DNA from: JAGVVZ01 sp964372465
GTDB taxonomy: Archaea; Aenigmatarchaeota; Aenigmatarchaeia; CG10238-14
Direction of reading: 5' to 3'
Length of the DNA stretch: 22,679 nt
Assembly (NCBI GenBank): GCA_964372465.1
Contig: CAYJRA010000013.1
Span: forward strand, 1-22,679
Below the pieces are notes generated by a model. That model searched no databases and had not been told where the DNA came from. It was given only the letters and a program-made list of their open reading frames with translations. Positions within the stretch are counted from its first letter, which is position 1. The number at the start of each line of letters is the position of its first letter. Position numbers and translations under genes: made by a program. Shown piece by piece: positions 1 through 6,142 of the stretch.

Positions 1-2
1 TT

Positions 3-59
3 GGGATGATTCCTTCATTCTTCTTGGATGACCAAAATCCTATAACAAAAATAAAATAA
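3..59 (+). CDS. possible C-terminal tail of a gene entering from the left
   Basis: One plus-strand frame is open from the window edge to a TAA at 57-59 and reads GMIPSFFLDDQNPITKIK. A second frame closes at base 31, so the choice of frame is uncertain. The tail is too short to identify. The pyrimidine-rich stretch that follows (about 66-92) could be a termination region. The only support is the open frame and its position upstream of the next gene. Confidence 0.2.
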   Translation, partial: GMIPSFFLDDQNPITKIK

Positions 60-116
60 GTGTATCTTTGTCTTGACCCTTCTTTCTTTCACATTAAAAA
101 AAGAGGTGATAAAAAT

Positions 117-290
117 ATGTTGATATTTTGCGATGAGTGCAATAACATAATGGTACTGGAGAAAAATATGCATGGCATGGGAAAATTTATTTGTCGTGTC
201 TGCCACGCAAGTAAAAGATCAAAGGTTAAACCCATAGAGATAATAGAAGAAATAAAAATCGTGGAACCAAAAATACCCCTGTATGCATAA
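117..290 (+). CDS. small zinc-ribbon protein, RPA12/TFS N-terminal-like
   Basis: The product has 57 residues. Four cysteines in two CxxC knuckles (C5, C8, C26, C29) flank a short beta-rich stretch, FCDECNNIMVLEK...GKFICRVC. This matches the N-terminal zinc ribbon of archaeal transcription factor S and RNA polymerase subunit M/RPA12. The C-terminal TFIIS-type ribbon with its acidic DE dipeptide is absent, and a lysine-rich then Glu/Ile-rich tail follows instead. The start at 117 is chosen because a strong Shine-Dalgarno sequence, GAGGTGAT (103-110), precedes it by six bases; a longer reading from base 60 has no such site. The fold is well supported. A role in transcription is inference from similarity to half of TFS. 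Confidence 0.72.
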   Translation: MLIFCDECNNIMVLEKNMHGMGKFICRVCHASKRSKVKPIEIIEEIKIVEPKIPLYA

Positions 291-351
291 TAAGAACGAT
301 GTGATGACATAAAGTTAGATCTGAGTATCGTTCTACAATATATTATGCATA
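282..351 (+). repeat. long imperfect hairpin overlapping the zinc-ribbon stop codon
   Basis: Two perfectly complementary blocks face each other: 282-292 (TATGCATAATA) with 341-351 (TATTATGCATA), and 293-300 (AGAACGAT) with 327-334 (ATCGTTCT). A six-base bulge, ACAATA, separates them on the 3' side. The 26-base apical loop begins with GTGATGA (301-307), which matches the box C consensus RUGAUGA, and contains CTGA (321-324), which matches box D. The hairpin starts inside the last codons of the upstream gene. It could be a 3'-end structure, an L7Ae-binding element or a small RNA. The pairing is seen directly; the function is unknown. Confidence 0.6.
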
Positions 352-441
352 ATCTGAATTATTTCGAAATTTAGGCACTTGTCTATGTCTAGAAATAAGA
401 AGTATTTTTGTTTTCACAAAACGATGAATCACAATGCATAT

Positions 442-759
442 TTATACAAAGCCTACTTGCTTCTTTGCGGCTTCTGACATTTTTTCAGGAGACCACGGCG
501 GATCAAAAACTATATCCACTTCTGCTTCTTTCACATCCTTTATTGCCAGCAGTTTATTCTTAACATCTGCCTGAATAAAAGAACCCAAGTGGCATCCAGG
601 CGATGTCAACGACATTTTTACGTTGACTTTATCTTTACTGATTTTCACATCATATACCAATCCTAAATCTACAATATTAATTGGAATTTCGGGGTCGTAG
701 CAATCTTTAAGAACTTTCATAACTTTCTCTTTCGCAACTTGCATATTATCCCTTTTCAT
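442..759 (-). CDS. SufT / MIP18 (DUF59) iron-sulfur assembly protein
   Basis: The product has 105 residues, the usual size of a stand-alone MIP18 domain. Family hallmarks are DPEIPINIVDLGLVYDV (residues 22-38), LTSPGCHLG with the conserved Cys56, and a C-terminal FDPPWSPEKMSEAAKKQ block. Members help mature Fe-S proteins as targeting or assembly factors. Two starts are possible, at 759 and at an internal Met at 744, each with a purine-rich stretch before it; the longer is given. It diverges from the acidic microprotein across a 147-base gap that probably carries promoters for both. Fe-S clients nearby include the methylthiotransferase and the EndoIII-like glycosylase, but a direct link is only inference. 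Confidence 0.9.
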   Translation of the reverse strand: MKRDNMQVAKEKVMKVLKDCYDPEIPINIVDLGLVYDVKISKDKVNVKMSLTSPGCHLGSFIQADVKNKLLAIKDVKEAEVDIVFDPPWSPEKMSEAAKKQVGFV

Positions 760-906
760 TATCTACCTTAAATATCTTTGCATCAAATTTTTTATTCCAA
801 AATTATTTTGCAACCAATCATCACTTTCCAATAACATAGTATGTTTTTAAATACTTTTTGTGTACAACAATATTAAGAAAATTAAAAACACCACTGAGGT
901 GAAAGG

Positions 907-990
907 ATGATAACTTGGGATGATGAAGAATTTGGCGACGAAGAGAGCGATGAAGAATACGATGAAGAATTTGAAGATGAAGATTGGTAA
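907..990 (+). CDS. 27-residue highly acidic microprotein
   Basis: This short frame starts at ATG 907, five bases after a strong Shine-Dalgarno sequence (GAGGTG, 896-901), and ends at TAA 988-990. Seventeen of its 27 residues are Asp or Glu. It contains no Lys or Arg. Aromatic residues are spread through it (W4, F9, Y18, F22 and a C-terminal W27). A TATA-like stretch, TTTTTAAATAC, lies about 55-65 bases upstream. Downstream is a weak GTTAAA/TTTAAC inverted repeat (1002-1021) followed by a pyrimidine tract (1026-1042). The strength of the ribosome-binding site argues that it is translated. It could be a nucleic-acid mimic, a metal-binding tail or a short interacting peptide; no family is recognised. 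Confidence 0.6.
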   Translation: MITWDDEEFGDEESDEEYDEEFEDEDW

Positions 991-1040
991 AAATAAAGAG
1001 TGTTAAATTTTTTGTTTTAACGCGACTTTCTTTTTTGTTT

Positions 1041-2309
1041 TCATTTTCCAACCAAATGCATATCTTCCGCAGAAGTGATTTTTACATGTTTGAATGTTCC
1101 TAATTTTCCTGATGTTACTATTGGTTTATATTGACAATTCCTGCTGATCACGCTTTTATTTTTTCCATATTCGTCTATCAGCACTCTTCCCTCCCAGCCG
1201 ATCCATTTTTCATTATTTTTTCTTGATATTTTTCTAATTAATTTATGAATTTTATTGCTTCTTCTGTCAACAATTTTAGTATCCAGTTTTTTCATTTTGG
1301 CAGCTTCCGTATTAGGGCGAACGCTGTATTTAGAAAGATTAACAACATCCGGTCTTACCTTTTTAATCAATTTAACAGTTTTGTTGAAATCTGAATTTGT
1401 TTCTGAAGGGAACCCAACTATTATATCGGTTGATATTGTAATATCTGGAATTTCTTCTCTGAACCTATCAACATAGAATAAATAATCATTAACATTATAC
1501 CCGCGTCTCATTAATTTCAATAATTTATCACTTCCGGACTGAACAGGAATATGCAAGAATTTGAAAACTTTCGGATTTTTATATGCAGACATAAGACTAT
1601 CCAAAAATGATTTAAGATGCAAAGGATTCATCATGCCAACTCTGATAAAATAACTGCCGGGAATTTTGCAGATGCTATTTAAAATTTCTGACAAGTTGGT
1701 TCCTATATCCCTGCCGTATGCCGAAGTGTCTTCGCTTGTCAACTGAATTTCTTTTGCCCCGTTTCTTAGTGCATCGGCAACAGACTCTCTAATTATTTCT
1801 GGCCTGTAACTGACTAAATCTCCTCTTGCAAGTTTCGTCGCACAGAATGTACATCTGGAAGCGCAGCCTTCTGATAATTTTATGATGGATATCACGTCAC
1901 TAAAAGAATATCTTGGGAGATATGGTTTCTGATTAGGCAGCCTAGATGTTTCTATTATATTACCACTGCCTGCTTCCACTCTCCTTATGACATCCACTAT
2001 TTTATGAATAGAACGGGGATCGATCATCGCAGAAAATTCAGGAGCGGCTCTCTTTATTCTTTCAGAGTTCACTTTGGTCAAGCATCCGGCGACAATTAAT
2101 TTTTTATCAGATTCGGACAACTTTTTAAGCCTGTGAATAATCTTCTCTTCGGTCGTCGACTTTACGGCGCAGGTATTGACAAGCAGATAATCAGCTTCTT
2201 CTTTTTTGCTGGTTATTTTGTAGCCTGCTTCATTAAGCAATCCTATCATTTTTTCAGAATCAAACTTGTTAGACGTGCATCCGTAAGTCTCAACATAAAC
2301 TTTGCCCAT
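1041..2309 (-). CDS. tRNA t6A37 methylthiotransferase, archaeal MtaB/CDKAL1 type
   Basis: The product is a 422-residue radical SAM enzyme expected to convert t6A37 to ms2t6A37 in ANN-decoding tRNAs. The N-terminal UPF0004 domain carries the three auxiliary-cluster cysteines: C11 (ETYGCTSNK), C47 (NTCAVK) and C76 (AGCL). The radical SAM motif CxxxCxxC is C149/C153/C156 in SEGCASRCTFCATK. HIPVQSGSD (253-261) and ISTDIIVGFPSET (292-304) are typical of the methylthiotransferase family. A TRAM-like RNA-binding domain occupies about 366-420. The length is normal. It lies 22 bases downstream of the bPH2 gene on the same strand, so the two may be cotranscribed. Both tRNA-Lys genes and tRNA-Ser/Arg genes in this window are nearby; the Lys tRNAs are expected t6A-bearing substrates. 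Confidence 0.93.
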   Translation of the reverse strand: MGKVYVETYGCTSNKFDSEKMIGLLNEAGYKITSKKEEADYLLVNTCAVKSTTEEKIIHRLKKLSESDKKLIVAGCLTKVNSERIKRAAPEFSAMIDPRSIHKIVDVIRRVEAGSGNIIETSRLPNQKPYLPRYSFSDVISIIKLSEGCASRCTFCATKLARGDLVSYRPEIIRESVADALRNGAKEIQLTSEDTSAYGRDIGTNLSEILNSICKIPGSYFIRVGMMNPLHLKSFLDSLMSAYKNPKVFKFLHIPVQSGSDKLLKLMRRGYNVNDYLFYVDRFREEIPDITISTDIIVGFPSETNSDFNKTVKLIKKVRPDVVNLSKYSVRPNTEAAKMKKLDTKIVDRRSNKIHKLIRKISRKNNEKWIGWEGRVLIDEYGKNKSVISRNCQYKPIVTSGKLGTFKHVKITSAEDMHLVGK

Positions 2310-2331
2310 ATTATCTCTTTATAGAATAAGT

Positions 2332-2802
2332 TTAATTGTTAAATCGCTTTTGATGCTTTACATCTTCTGAATGGCCGACTTTCTTCATCATTTCCTCAAC
2401 CCTACCAACAACAACGTCCGGATTATTAATTCCTGTCATTTTCATCTTGAATTCACCAAATGCAACTACATCCACATCGCCGTAATTCAAAATTCTTCCG
2501 AGAAATGGTTTCTTCATATAAACATGGCCGATAGATGTGACGGGAACTGTCAGTCTTTTTTTGCTTAGGAAACCTGTTTCTTCAATAACTCTATCCCTAT
2601 CTATTATGTACGTATAATAGAAGATCAGCCATTCAGGGTGCGATATCAAAAGCAGGGACAGCGGAGCCAATAAAAGGTTTAATGTGGGATCTATTTTTAT
2701 TTGAAAATTAAGCAAATACAGATAGAACAGCACTAAAAACATTGCGAAATAATTAATGAGAAAGGCTTTCCTGGTGGTTTTTACTTTTAGCTGGCTTGAC
2801 AT
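2332..2802 (-). CDS. membrane protein with a bacterial-type PH domain (bPH2/DUF304)
   Basis: The product has 156 residues. Two hydrophobic segments (about 12-34 and 40-62) form a hairpin in the membrane. They are followed by a short beta-rich PH-like domain: YYTYIIDRDRVIEETGFLSKKRLTVPVTSIG, then a segment ending GRILNYGDVDVVAFGE. The IxxxRVIxExGxLSKxxxxxPxxxIxxV pattern and the GxxLNYGDV block are characteristic of the bPH2/YdbT-like family. The molecular role of single-domain members is not established. The tail is charged and His/Lys-rich. It is the first gene of a probable two-gene unit with the methylthiotransferase, which begins 22 bases downstream of its stop. Confidence 0.78.
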   Translation of the reverse strand: MSSQLKVKTTRKAFLINYFAMFLVLFYLYLLNFQIKIDPTLNLLLAPLSLLLISHPEWLIFYYTYIIDRDRVIEETGFLSKKRLTVPVTSIGHVYMKKPFLGRILNYGDVDVVAFGEFKMKMTGINNPDVVVGRVEEMMKKVGHSEDVKHQKRFNN

Positions 2803-2867
2803 CTATGAATAATAACCAATTTCAAATAGATAAATCTTGCTTGAAAACAAAAGAAAAAAGTAAAAAA

Positions 2868-3488
2868 TCAGCCCGACTCAAATTTTTTCTTGGCTAATCT
2901 GGCAATTGTATCCTTTAATCCCAAGCCAATGGCTATCGCGATGCCCAAACCCACTGATGCCGTTATTATCAATACTATGCCATCTAACATTCTGGTTGGC
3001 AGCCCAACCACATCAAAGGCCATGGATATTGTTATTATCAGCGTAAAAAAGAAGATCACTTGGCCCAATACTTCTGAATATTCTGCCTTTGTATTTGCAA
3101 CCTGTTTTTGTATGTACCCTGCCAGCGTATATCCCGCTATCAACACGAACACTCCAGCGAGCAGGTTTGCAAGAAAATTCAAAAGTTTTGTAAAGTAGCT
3201 AGACAATACTTGTATTCCAAGCAAATCCACCGAGGCTCCTAGAAAAGCCAGGTATATTATCCAAGACACTACTAGAGAGATAGTTTCGCTTAAAACGAGT
3301 TTTTTCCCAACCTTGAAGTAACTGTCCGCTTTCAGTTTTTCCAAAATCTCTTTAACTACTTTGCCAACTATTCTGCCCAATACCCAACCAACCAACAGCA
3401 ACAATATGGATCCTATAATGTTTGGCACCGTTTTAGTTGTGCTCAATAATACATTATTAAAAAACTCTTTTAATAGATCGAATGCCAT
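2868..3488 (-). CDS. MscS-related TM-helix repeat membrane protein
   Basis: The product has 206 residues and four or five hydrophobic segments (about 19-42, 68-92, 104-124, 142-165 and 172-192). The first contains NIIGSILLLLVGWVLGRIVGKVV, and the same pattern recurs at LLNFLANLLAGVFVLIAGYTLAGYIQKQV. This is the conserved TM-helix repeat (PF05552-type) found in proteins annotated as mechanosensitive-channel related. The soluble MscS beta domain is absent, so gating by tension is not shown. A TATA-like TTTATAAAAATATTTT on the opposing strand at about 3515-3530 lies about 30 bases before the start. It diverges from the gene at 3675. The GLGIAIAIGLGLKD block near the end resembles the pore-lining helix of the family. 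Confidence 0.75.
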   Translation of the reverse strand: MAFDLLKEFFNNVLLSTTKTVPNIIGSILLLLVGWVLGRIVGKVVKEILEKLKADSYFKVGKKLVLSETISLVVSWIIYLAFLGASVDLLGIQVLSSYFTKLLNFLANLLAGVFVLIAGYTLAGYIQKQVANTKAEYSEVLGQVIFFFTLIITISMAFDVVGLPTRMLDGIVLIITASVGLGIAIAIGLGLKDTIARLAKKKFESG

Positions 3489-3674
3489 ATGATCAAATAA
3501 TAATTGGGATTTCGTTTATAAAAATATTTTAATGGCATTTTTCAACTTTTTCCATTGCTGTCTTGTCTCTAGTTGTGAAAGAATACCGCACTCGCATGAT
3601 AGATTATATTCGAGCAGCATAGACATCTAATAGCAAAGCACTTAAATTTTGTTTTTGATTGTTGAAAGGATAAA

Positions 3675-4202
3675 ATGCCAATTTTAAGTTATTTGATAGA
3701 TAGAGTTTATAGAAGATTAGATAAAAATAGAAAACCCCCGGATTTGTTGTCTATAGATACCCATCGTGGATATTATAGGCTTTTGATATATTCGATGCCA
3801 ATGATAAAGGTTGAGTTTGATCTCCTTCAGTATATTGTTGAAATGAATATAAATCCAGTCGATGTTTTGCCACAATATATCCGGGCTTCCTGCACATATC
3901 TTGTGCCACGCCTGTTGTTGGCAGAAACTATTGTTAGGCTTTTTGATTATGTTTCCTTTTCAAAAAAGACTCGCGATTTCATAAAAAAGTCTAACATGCT
4001 GTTTGGCGACCTGAAATTTTTGGGCGAAAAATGTAACAAAAGTTGCACCAAGCTGCATAATGGGGATTACCGAATTGCTGTATATTCTAGCGGCAACAGA
4101 ATCCATTTGGATGTCCCAAAATCGTTAAGAGGTAATAATGTAGAAGCATACTCTAGTGAAATTTATGAAAAATTAGATGCTCCAAGCATGGATGAACACT
4201 AA
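3675..4202 (+). CDS. uncharacterised 175-residue protein
   Basis: No family is recognised. The protein is soluble with alternating helical and beta segments. It has a basic N-terminus (IDRVYRRLDKNRKPP), a hydrophobic central helix (ASCTYLVPRLLLAETIVRLFDYV) and a pair of cysteines in EKCNKSCTKLH that could bind metal. The C-terminal part (YRIAVYSSGNRIHLDVP) looks like a small beta hairpin. The start is supported by GAAAGGAT (3665-3672) just before the ATG and by a TATA-like CTTAAATTTTG about 30 bases upstream. It stands alone between two minus-strand units. Confidence 0.65.
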   Translation: MPILSYLIDRVYRRLDKNRKPPDLLSIDTHRGYYRLLIYSMPMIKVEFDLLQYIVEMNINPVDVLPQYIRASCTYLVPRLLLAETIVRLFDYVSFSKKTRDFIKKSNMLFGDLKFLGEKCNKSCTKLHNGDYRIAVYSSGNRIHLDVPKSLRGNNVEAYSSEIYEKLDAPSMDEH

Positions 4203-4249
4203 TTCGGGCAATATAATTTCTTATGGATTTCATTCTACTAATTCCATGA

Positions 4250-4693
4250 TCATATATTATCCTTTTCTCTAGAATAATAACCGGACATTGCTAATAATTC
4301 ATCATAAGTTGGCGGTGACAGCCTCTTCATCTCATATAAAATTTCAGCTTTGGTCATGCCGTGGTATAGACATACTGTTGGCAAGCCTTGAATTAAAGGA
4401 CCTCTGGGACGAAGGCCTTCCGCTCTAAACCAATTCAATTTATTTCCATGCTCGTCTGCTCTTCTGAATTCTTCCGGAGGTCCTACTAAAAACTCATATA
4501 TAGACAATTCGCCTTCGTATTGAGTAGCAAATCTTTCAAAATCTGGTAATACTCTTCTACAGTCTTCACACCAAGAACCAGAATAAAGAGCTATGAAACC
4601 ATGACCTTCTCTCATAGCTTTGTTTCTTGCTTCAAGCCATGCTGTGTAATTTGACGCTTCGTCAACTGTTCCAGTTCTTATAATTTCAGCCAT
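4250..4693 (-). CDS. thioredoxin-fold protein of the TXNDC17/TRP14-like type
   Basis: The product has 147 residues and a single thioredoxin fold. The active site is W41-C42-E43-D44-C45 within FIALYSGSWCEDCRRVLPDFERF, with the cis-Pro region QGLPTVCLYHG at about 103-113. A WCxDC active site with an Asp before the second cysteine is the hallmark of the eukaryotic TRP14/TXNDC17 (DUF953) family rather than of classical WCGPC thioredoxins. Members reduce small disulfides and persulfides and show poor activity on standard thioredoxin substrates. A cytosolic location is expected because no signal peptide is visible. No good Shine-Dalgarno sequence precedes the ATG, so it may be leaderless. Confidence 0.8.
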   Translation of the reverse strand: MAEIIRTGTVDEASNYTAWLEARNKAMREGHGFIALYSGSWCEDCRRVLPDFERFATQYEGELSIYEFLVGPPEEFRRADEHGNKLNWFRAEGLRPRGPLIQGLPTVCLYHGMTKAEILYEMKRLSPPTYDELLAMSGYYSREKDNI

Positions 4694-4881
4694 TATTATC
4701 TAAAAGGATAATGGGGTTAAAACATTAATTGTTTATCTTCTCAACCATTGGTTATGTGAGTTGCACAAAAAGTAAATTAAACTTTTCTTCATCTCATACC
4801 TATTGATGGGATTAGACGCCTGATAAAACAAGTTACGCCAAGGTAGGGATTTGAACCCTAAAGCCCTTACGGGCACTAGCT

Positions 4882-4891
4882 TTCTAGGGCT
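4882..4891 (-). other. 10-nt tRNA intron at position 37/38 of tRNA-Ser(GGA)
   Basis: The excised bases are AGCCCTAGAA, at the canonical site after A37. CTGG (32-35) pairs with CTAG in the intron, a 3-nt AAA bulge follows on the 3' side, and AGC/GCT of the anticodon stem lies outside. The 5' bulge merges with the hairpin loop, so this is a half motif. Because GAAAGC is repeated, the exact cut points can slide without altering the mature sequence. Confidence 0.7.
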
Positions 4892-4899
4892 TTCCAGGC

Positions 4900-4919
4900 T
4901 TACGCTCTATTGTACAGAT
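4900..4919 (-). other. 20-nt tRNA intron at position 29/30 of tRNA-Ser(GGA)
   Basis: On the minus strand the exon end GCGC pairs with GCGT near the 3' end of the intron (one G-U pair). The 3-nt bulges TAA and AAG sit on opposite strands, and an inner TCT/AGA stem closes a GTACAAT loop. Cutting each bulge after its second base excises exactly the 20 bases whose removal restores the anticodon stem. The intron lies inside the 5' strand of that stem, a non-canonical position. Confidence 0.8.
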
Positions 4920-4965
4920 TAGCGCGATACCAGATTACGCGACCTTGGCACAAATATATTCACTC

Positions 4966-4980
4966 TAAATTTAAATTTAA
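4966..4980 (-). promoter_or_regulatory. TATA-like element for tRNA-Ser
   Basis: The AT-only stretch TTAAATTTAAATTTA on the minus strand is centred about 24 bases before the tRNA 5' end, the spacing expected for an archaeal TATA box. Confidence 0.55.
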
Positions 4981-4992
4981 ACCTTAATCTAT

Positions 4993-5370
4993 TCAAACTA
5001 TTTTCTTCTGATAGTTCAAAAAGAAATCTACTATAGCCGCAAGCAGGCCAACCCACGCAGGCAATCCGGCAAAGTATATTAAAACAAAAACAACCGCTGG
5101 CTTGACGATTATCTCTATTATTCTGCCCAAACCAAGCAAATGAAGAATAATGGCCTCTGCAACTTGTATCAGTAAGAATACGCCTAAACCAGAGACATCT
5201 AATAAAAAATCAATGCCCAAGACAATTATCTTTGTAAACAACGGCATGAAATCGAATCCTAAAATGAAGAAAACTGCTTTAAACTCAAATCCAAATTCTA
5301 ACGGATCGAACCATGCTAACAGCACTAATATGACCCCTATTATTGATCTCCAAGGAAACAGATGAAACAT
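4993..5370 (-). CDS. small integral membrane protein, function unknown
   Basis: The product has 125 residues and is almost entirely hydrophobic, with three or four predicted membrane segments (about 8-22, 40-60, 60-82 and 85-118). It has few charged residues and ends in a basic NYQKKIV. No family motif is recognised; a Leu/Ile/Phe-rich composition with several Asp residues inside membrane stretches (FDPLEF, GFDFMP, GIDFLLD) is the only distinctive trait. GAGAG lies about ten bases before the start. Its start is 29 bases from the divergent ubiquitin-like gene, so the two promoters overlap. The stop lies close to the tRNA-Ser promoter. Confidence 0.6.
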   Translation of the reverse strand: MFHLFPWRSIIGVILVLLAWFDPLEFGFEFKAVFFILGFDFMPLFTKIIVLGIDFLLDVSGLGVFLLIQVAEAIILHLLGLGRIIEIIVKPAVVFVLIYFAGLPAWVGLLAAIVDFFLNYQKKIV

Positions 5371-5399
5371 TTTTAACTCTCTCTTTACTATAGTTACTC

Positions 5400-5600
5400 A
5401 TGAAAGTTAAAATTAATGATAACGGACAAATCAGAGAAGTGGATATAAAAAATGCATCAACAGTTGCAGAAGCGGCGAAGAAAGTTAAGATAATCTTGCC
5501 AAGCTACCTGGCTAAACTCGGCAATAGAATAGTTCCTGACACACAAAAATTAAAAGAGAGTGATGAGATAGAATTCTTCAAGATTATTAGTGGTGGATAA
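5400..5600 (+). CDS. ubiquitin-like sulfur carrier (ThiS/MoaD/SAMP-like)
   Basis: The product has 66 residues and ends in the diglycine ISGG, as in ThiS, MoaD and archaeal SAMP proteins, whose terminal glycine is adenylated and thiolated or conjugated. The pattern MKVKINDNGQIREVDI (beta hairpin), ASTVAEAAKKVKI (helix), NRIVPDTQKLKESDEIEFFKIISGG (final strands) is that of a beta-grasp fold. A TATA-like TTTTTAACT is centred 25 bases before the ATG, which suggests a leaderless transcript. The stop TAA overlaps the next ATG by one base (TAATG), implying translational coupling to the kinase-like gene. No E1-like activating enzyme is present in the window. Sulfur carriage for tRNA thiolation, cofactor synthesis or protein modification cannot be told apart here. 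Confidence 0.82.
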   Translation: MKVKINDNGQIREVDIKNASTVAEAAKKVKIILPSYLAKLGNRIVPDTQKLKESDEIEFFKIISGG

Positions 5601-6142
5601 TGGTAGTAATAGCGATAACTGGTATGCCGGGGGCTGGCTCGTCTACCATTGCAAAACTCTTAGCTAAGAAACTGAAATTAAAATATTTTTCTCCTGGTGA
5701 ATATTTTAAAAGCCACAGTAAAAAGAAAACACAGACCGATCAAGCGTTATCTTATTGGAATACTAAAGAAGGTTCAAGCAAAAAATTACATAATTATATT
5801 GAAGACCTGCAGAGAGAAATGGCAAAGAAAGGGAATATAGTGATATGCGGTAAACTGTCAATATTTGCCTTGAAAAATATACCATCAATTAAAATCTGGT
5901 TGGAATGTTCGCTAGAAGAAAGAGGGAAAAGGACGATAAAAAGAGATAAAATAAATCTTACTGAAGCTATTAAAAAAATTACTGAACGGGAAAGAATGGA
6001 AGATAAGGAATGGAAAAAAATATATGGAGTAAACAGAAAAAACCAGCAAAAATTGGCAGATTTTATTATTGATACCACAAAGTTAAACAAGGAACAGACA
6101 ATAGAACTGATATTAAAAAGGATTAAACCTATTCTGTTATAG
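5600..6142 (+). CDS. archaeal cytidylate-kinase-like P-loop NMP kinase
   Basis: The product has 180 residues. The Walker A motif G8-MPGAGSST16 opens the protein. KLKLKYFSPGEYF, then an LQREMAKKGNIVICGKLSIF stretch, corresponds to the NMP-binding and core-strand regions of archaeal CMP kinases. The lid-like segment ERGKRTIKRDK is followed by the family pattern ITERERMEDKEWKKIYGVN. The expected reaction is ATP plus CMP/dCMP to ADP plus CDP/dCDP. The NMP-binding segment is lysine-rich and diverged, so substrate choice is less certain than fold. It begins on the last base of the ubiquitin-like gene stop. Its 3' end overlaps the convergent PEP-synthase-like gene by 14 bases. Confidence 0.75.
   Translation: MVVIAITGMPGAGSSTIAKLLAKKLKLKYFSPGEYFKSHSKKKTQTDQALSYWNTKEGSSKKLHNYIEDLQREMAKKGNIVICGKLSIFALKNIPSIKIWLECSLEERGKRTIKRDKINLTEAIKKITERERMEDKEWKKIYGVNRKNQQKLADFIIDTTKLNKEQTIELILKRIKPILL

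Larger units (their letters stand above)
4836..4949 (-). tRNA. tRNA-Ser(GGA) with two introns
   Basis: The acceptor stem GCCAAGG/CCTTGGC is followed by a discriminator G73. The D-stem is GCG/CGC with GG in the loop, the T-arm is TAGGG-TTCAAAT-CCCTA, and a long variable arm GCCC-GTAA-GGGC marks a class II tRNA. G73 points to serine rather than leucine. Read straight through, no five-pair anticodon stem forms. Removing 20 bases (4900-4919) and 10 bases (4882-4891) gives a perfect stem CTAGC/GCTAG closing the loop CTGGAAA, anticodon GGA. The precursor is 114 nt and the mature product 84 nt before CCA addition. CCA is not encoded. A TATA-like element lies 17-31 bases upstream. Confidence 0.88.

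Noticed and set aside
410..422. GTTTT-CAC-AAAAC as an intrinsic terminator.
   Set aside because: The stem is only five A-T-rich pairs and no T-run follows it on either strand. The T-rich stretch just before it on the plus strand (405-414) could stop transcription alone, but this is too weak to annotate.
821..1051. A minus-strand frame of 76 codons rich in His, Leu and Arg.
   Set aside because: It is the mirror of the Asp/Glu codons of the acidic microprotein and overlaps the methylthiotransferase end; it has no start signal.
3532..3630. A 32-residue Cys-containing frame (MAFFNFFHCCLVSSC...) in the divergent gap.
   Set aside because: It has no ribosome-binding site, the nearby TATA-like stretch is too close and serves the opposite strand, and the composition is not protein-like.
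4836..4949. Reading tRNA-Ser as a tRNA-Tyr with anticodon GTA, from the loop-like CTGTACA after the D-arm.
   Set aside because: The stem around that loop does not pair with the 3' side, and a long variable arm with G73 does not fit archaeal tRNA-Tyr. The GGA reading gives five perfect pairs after removal of two inserts with splice motifs.
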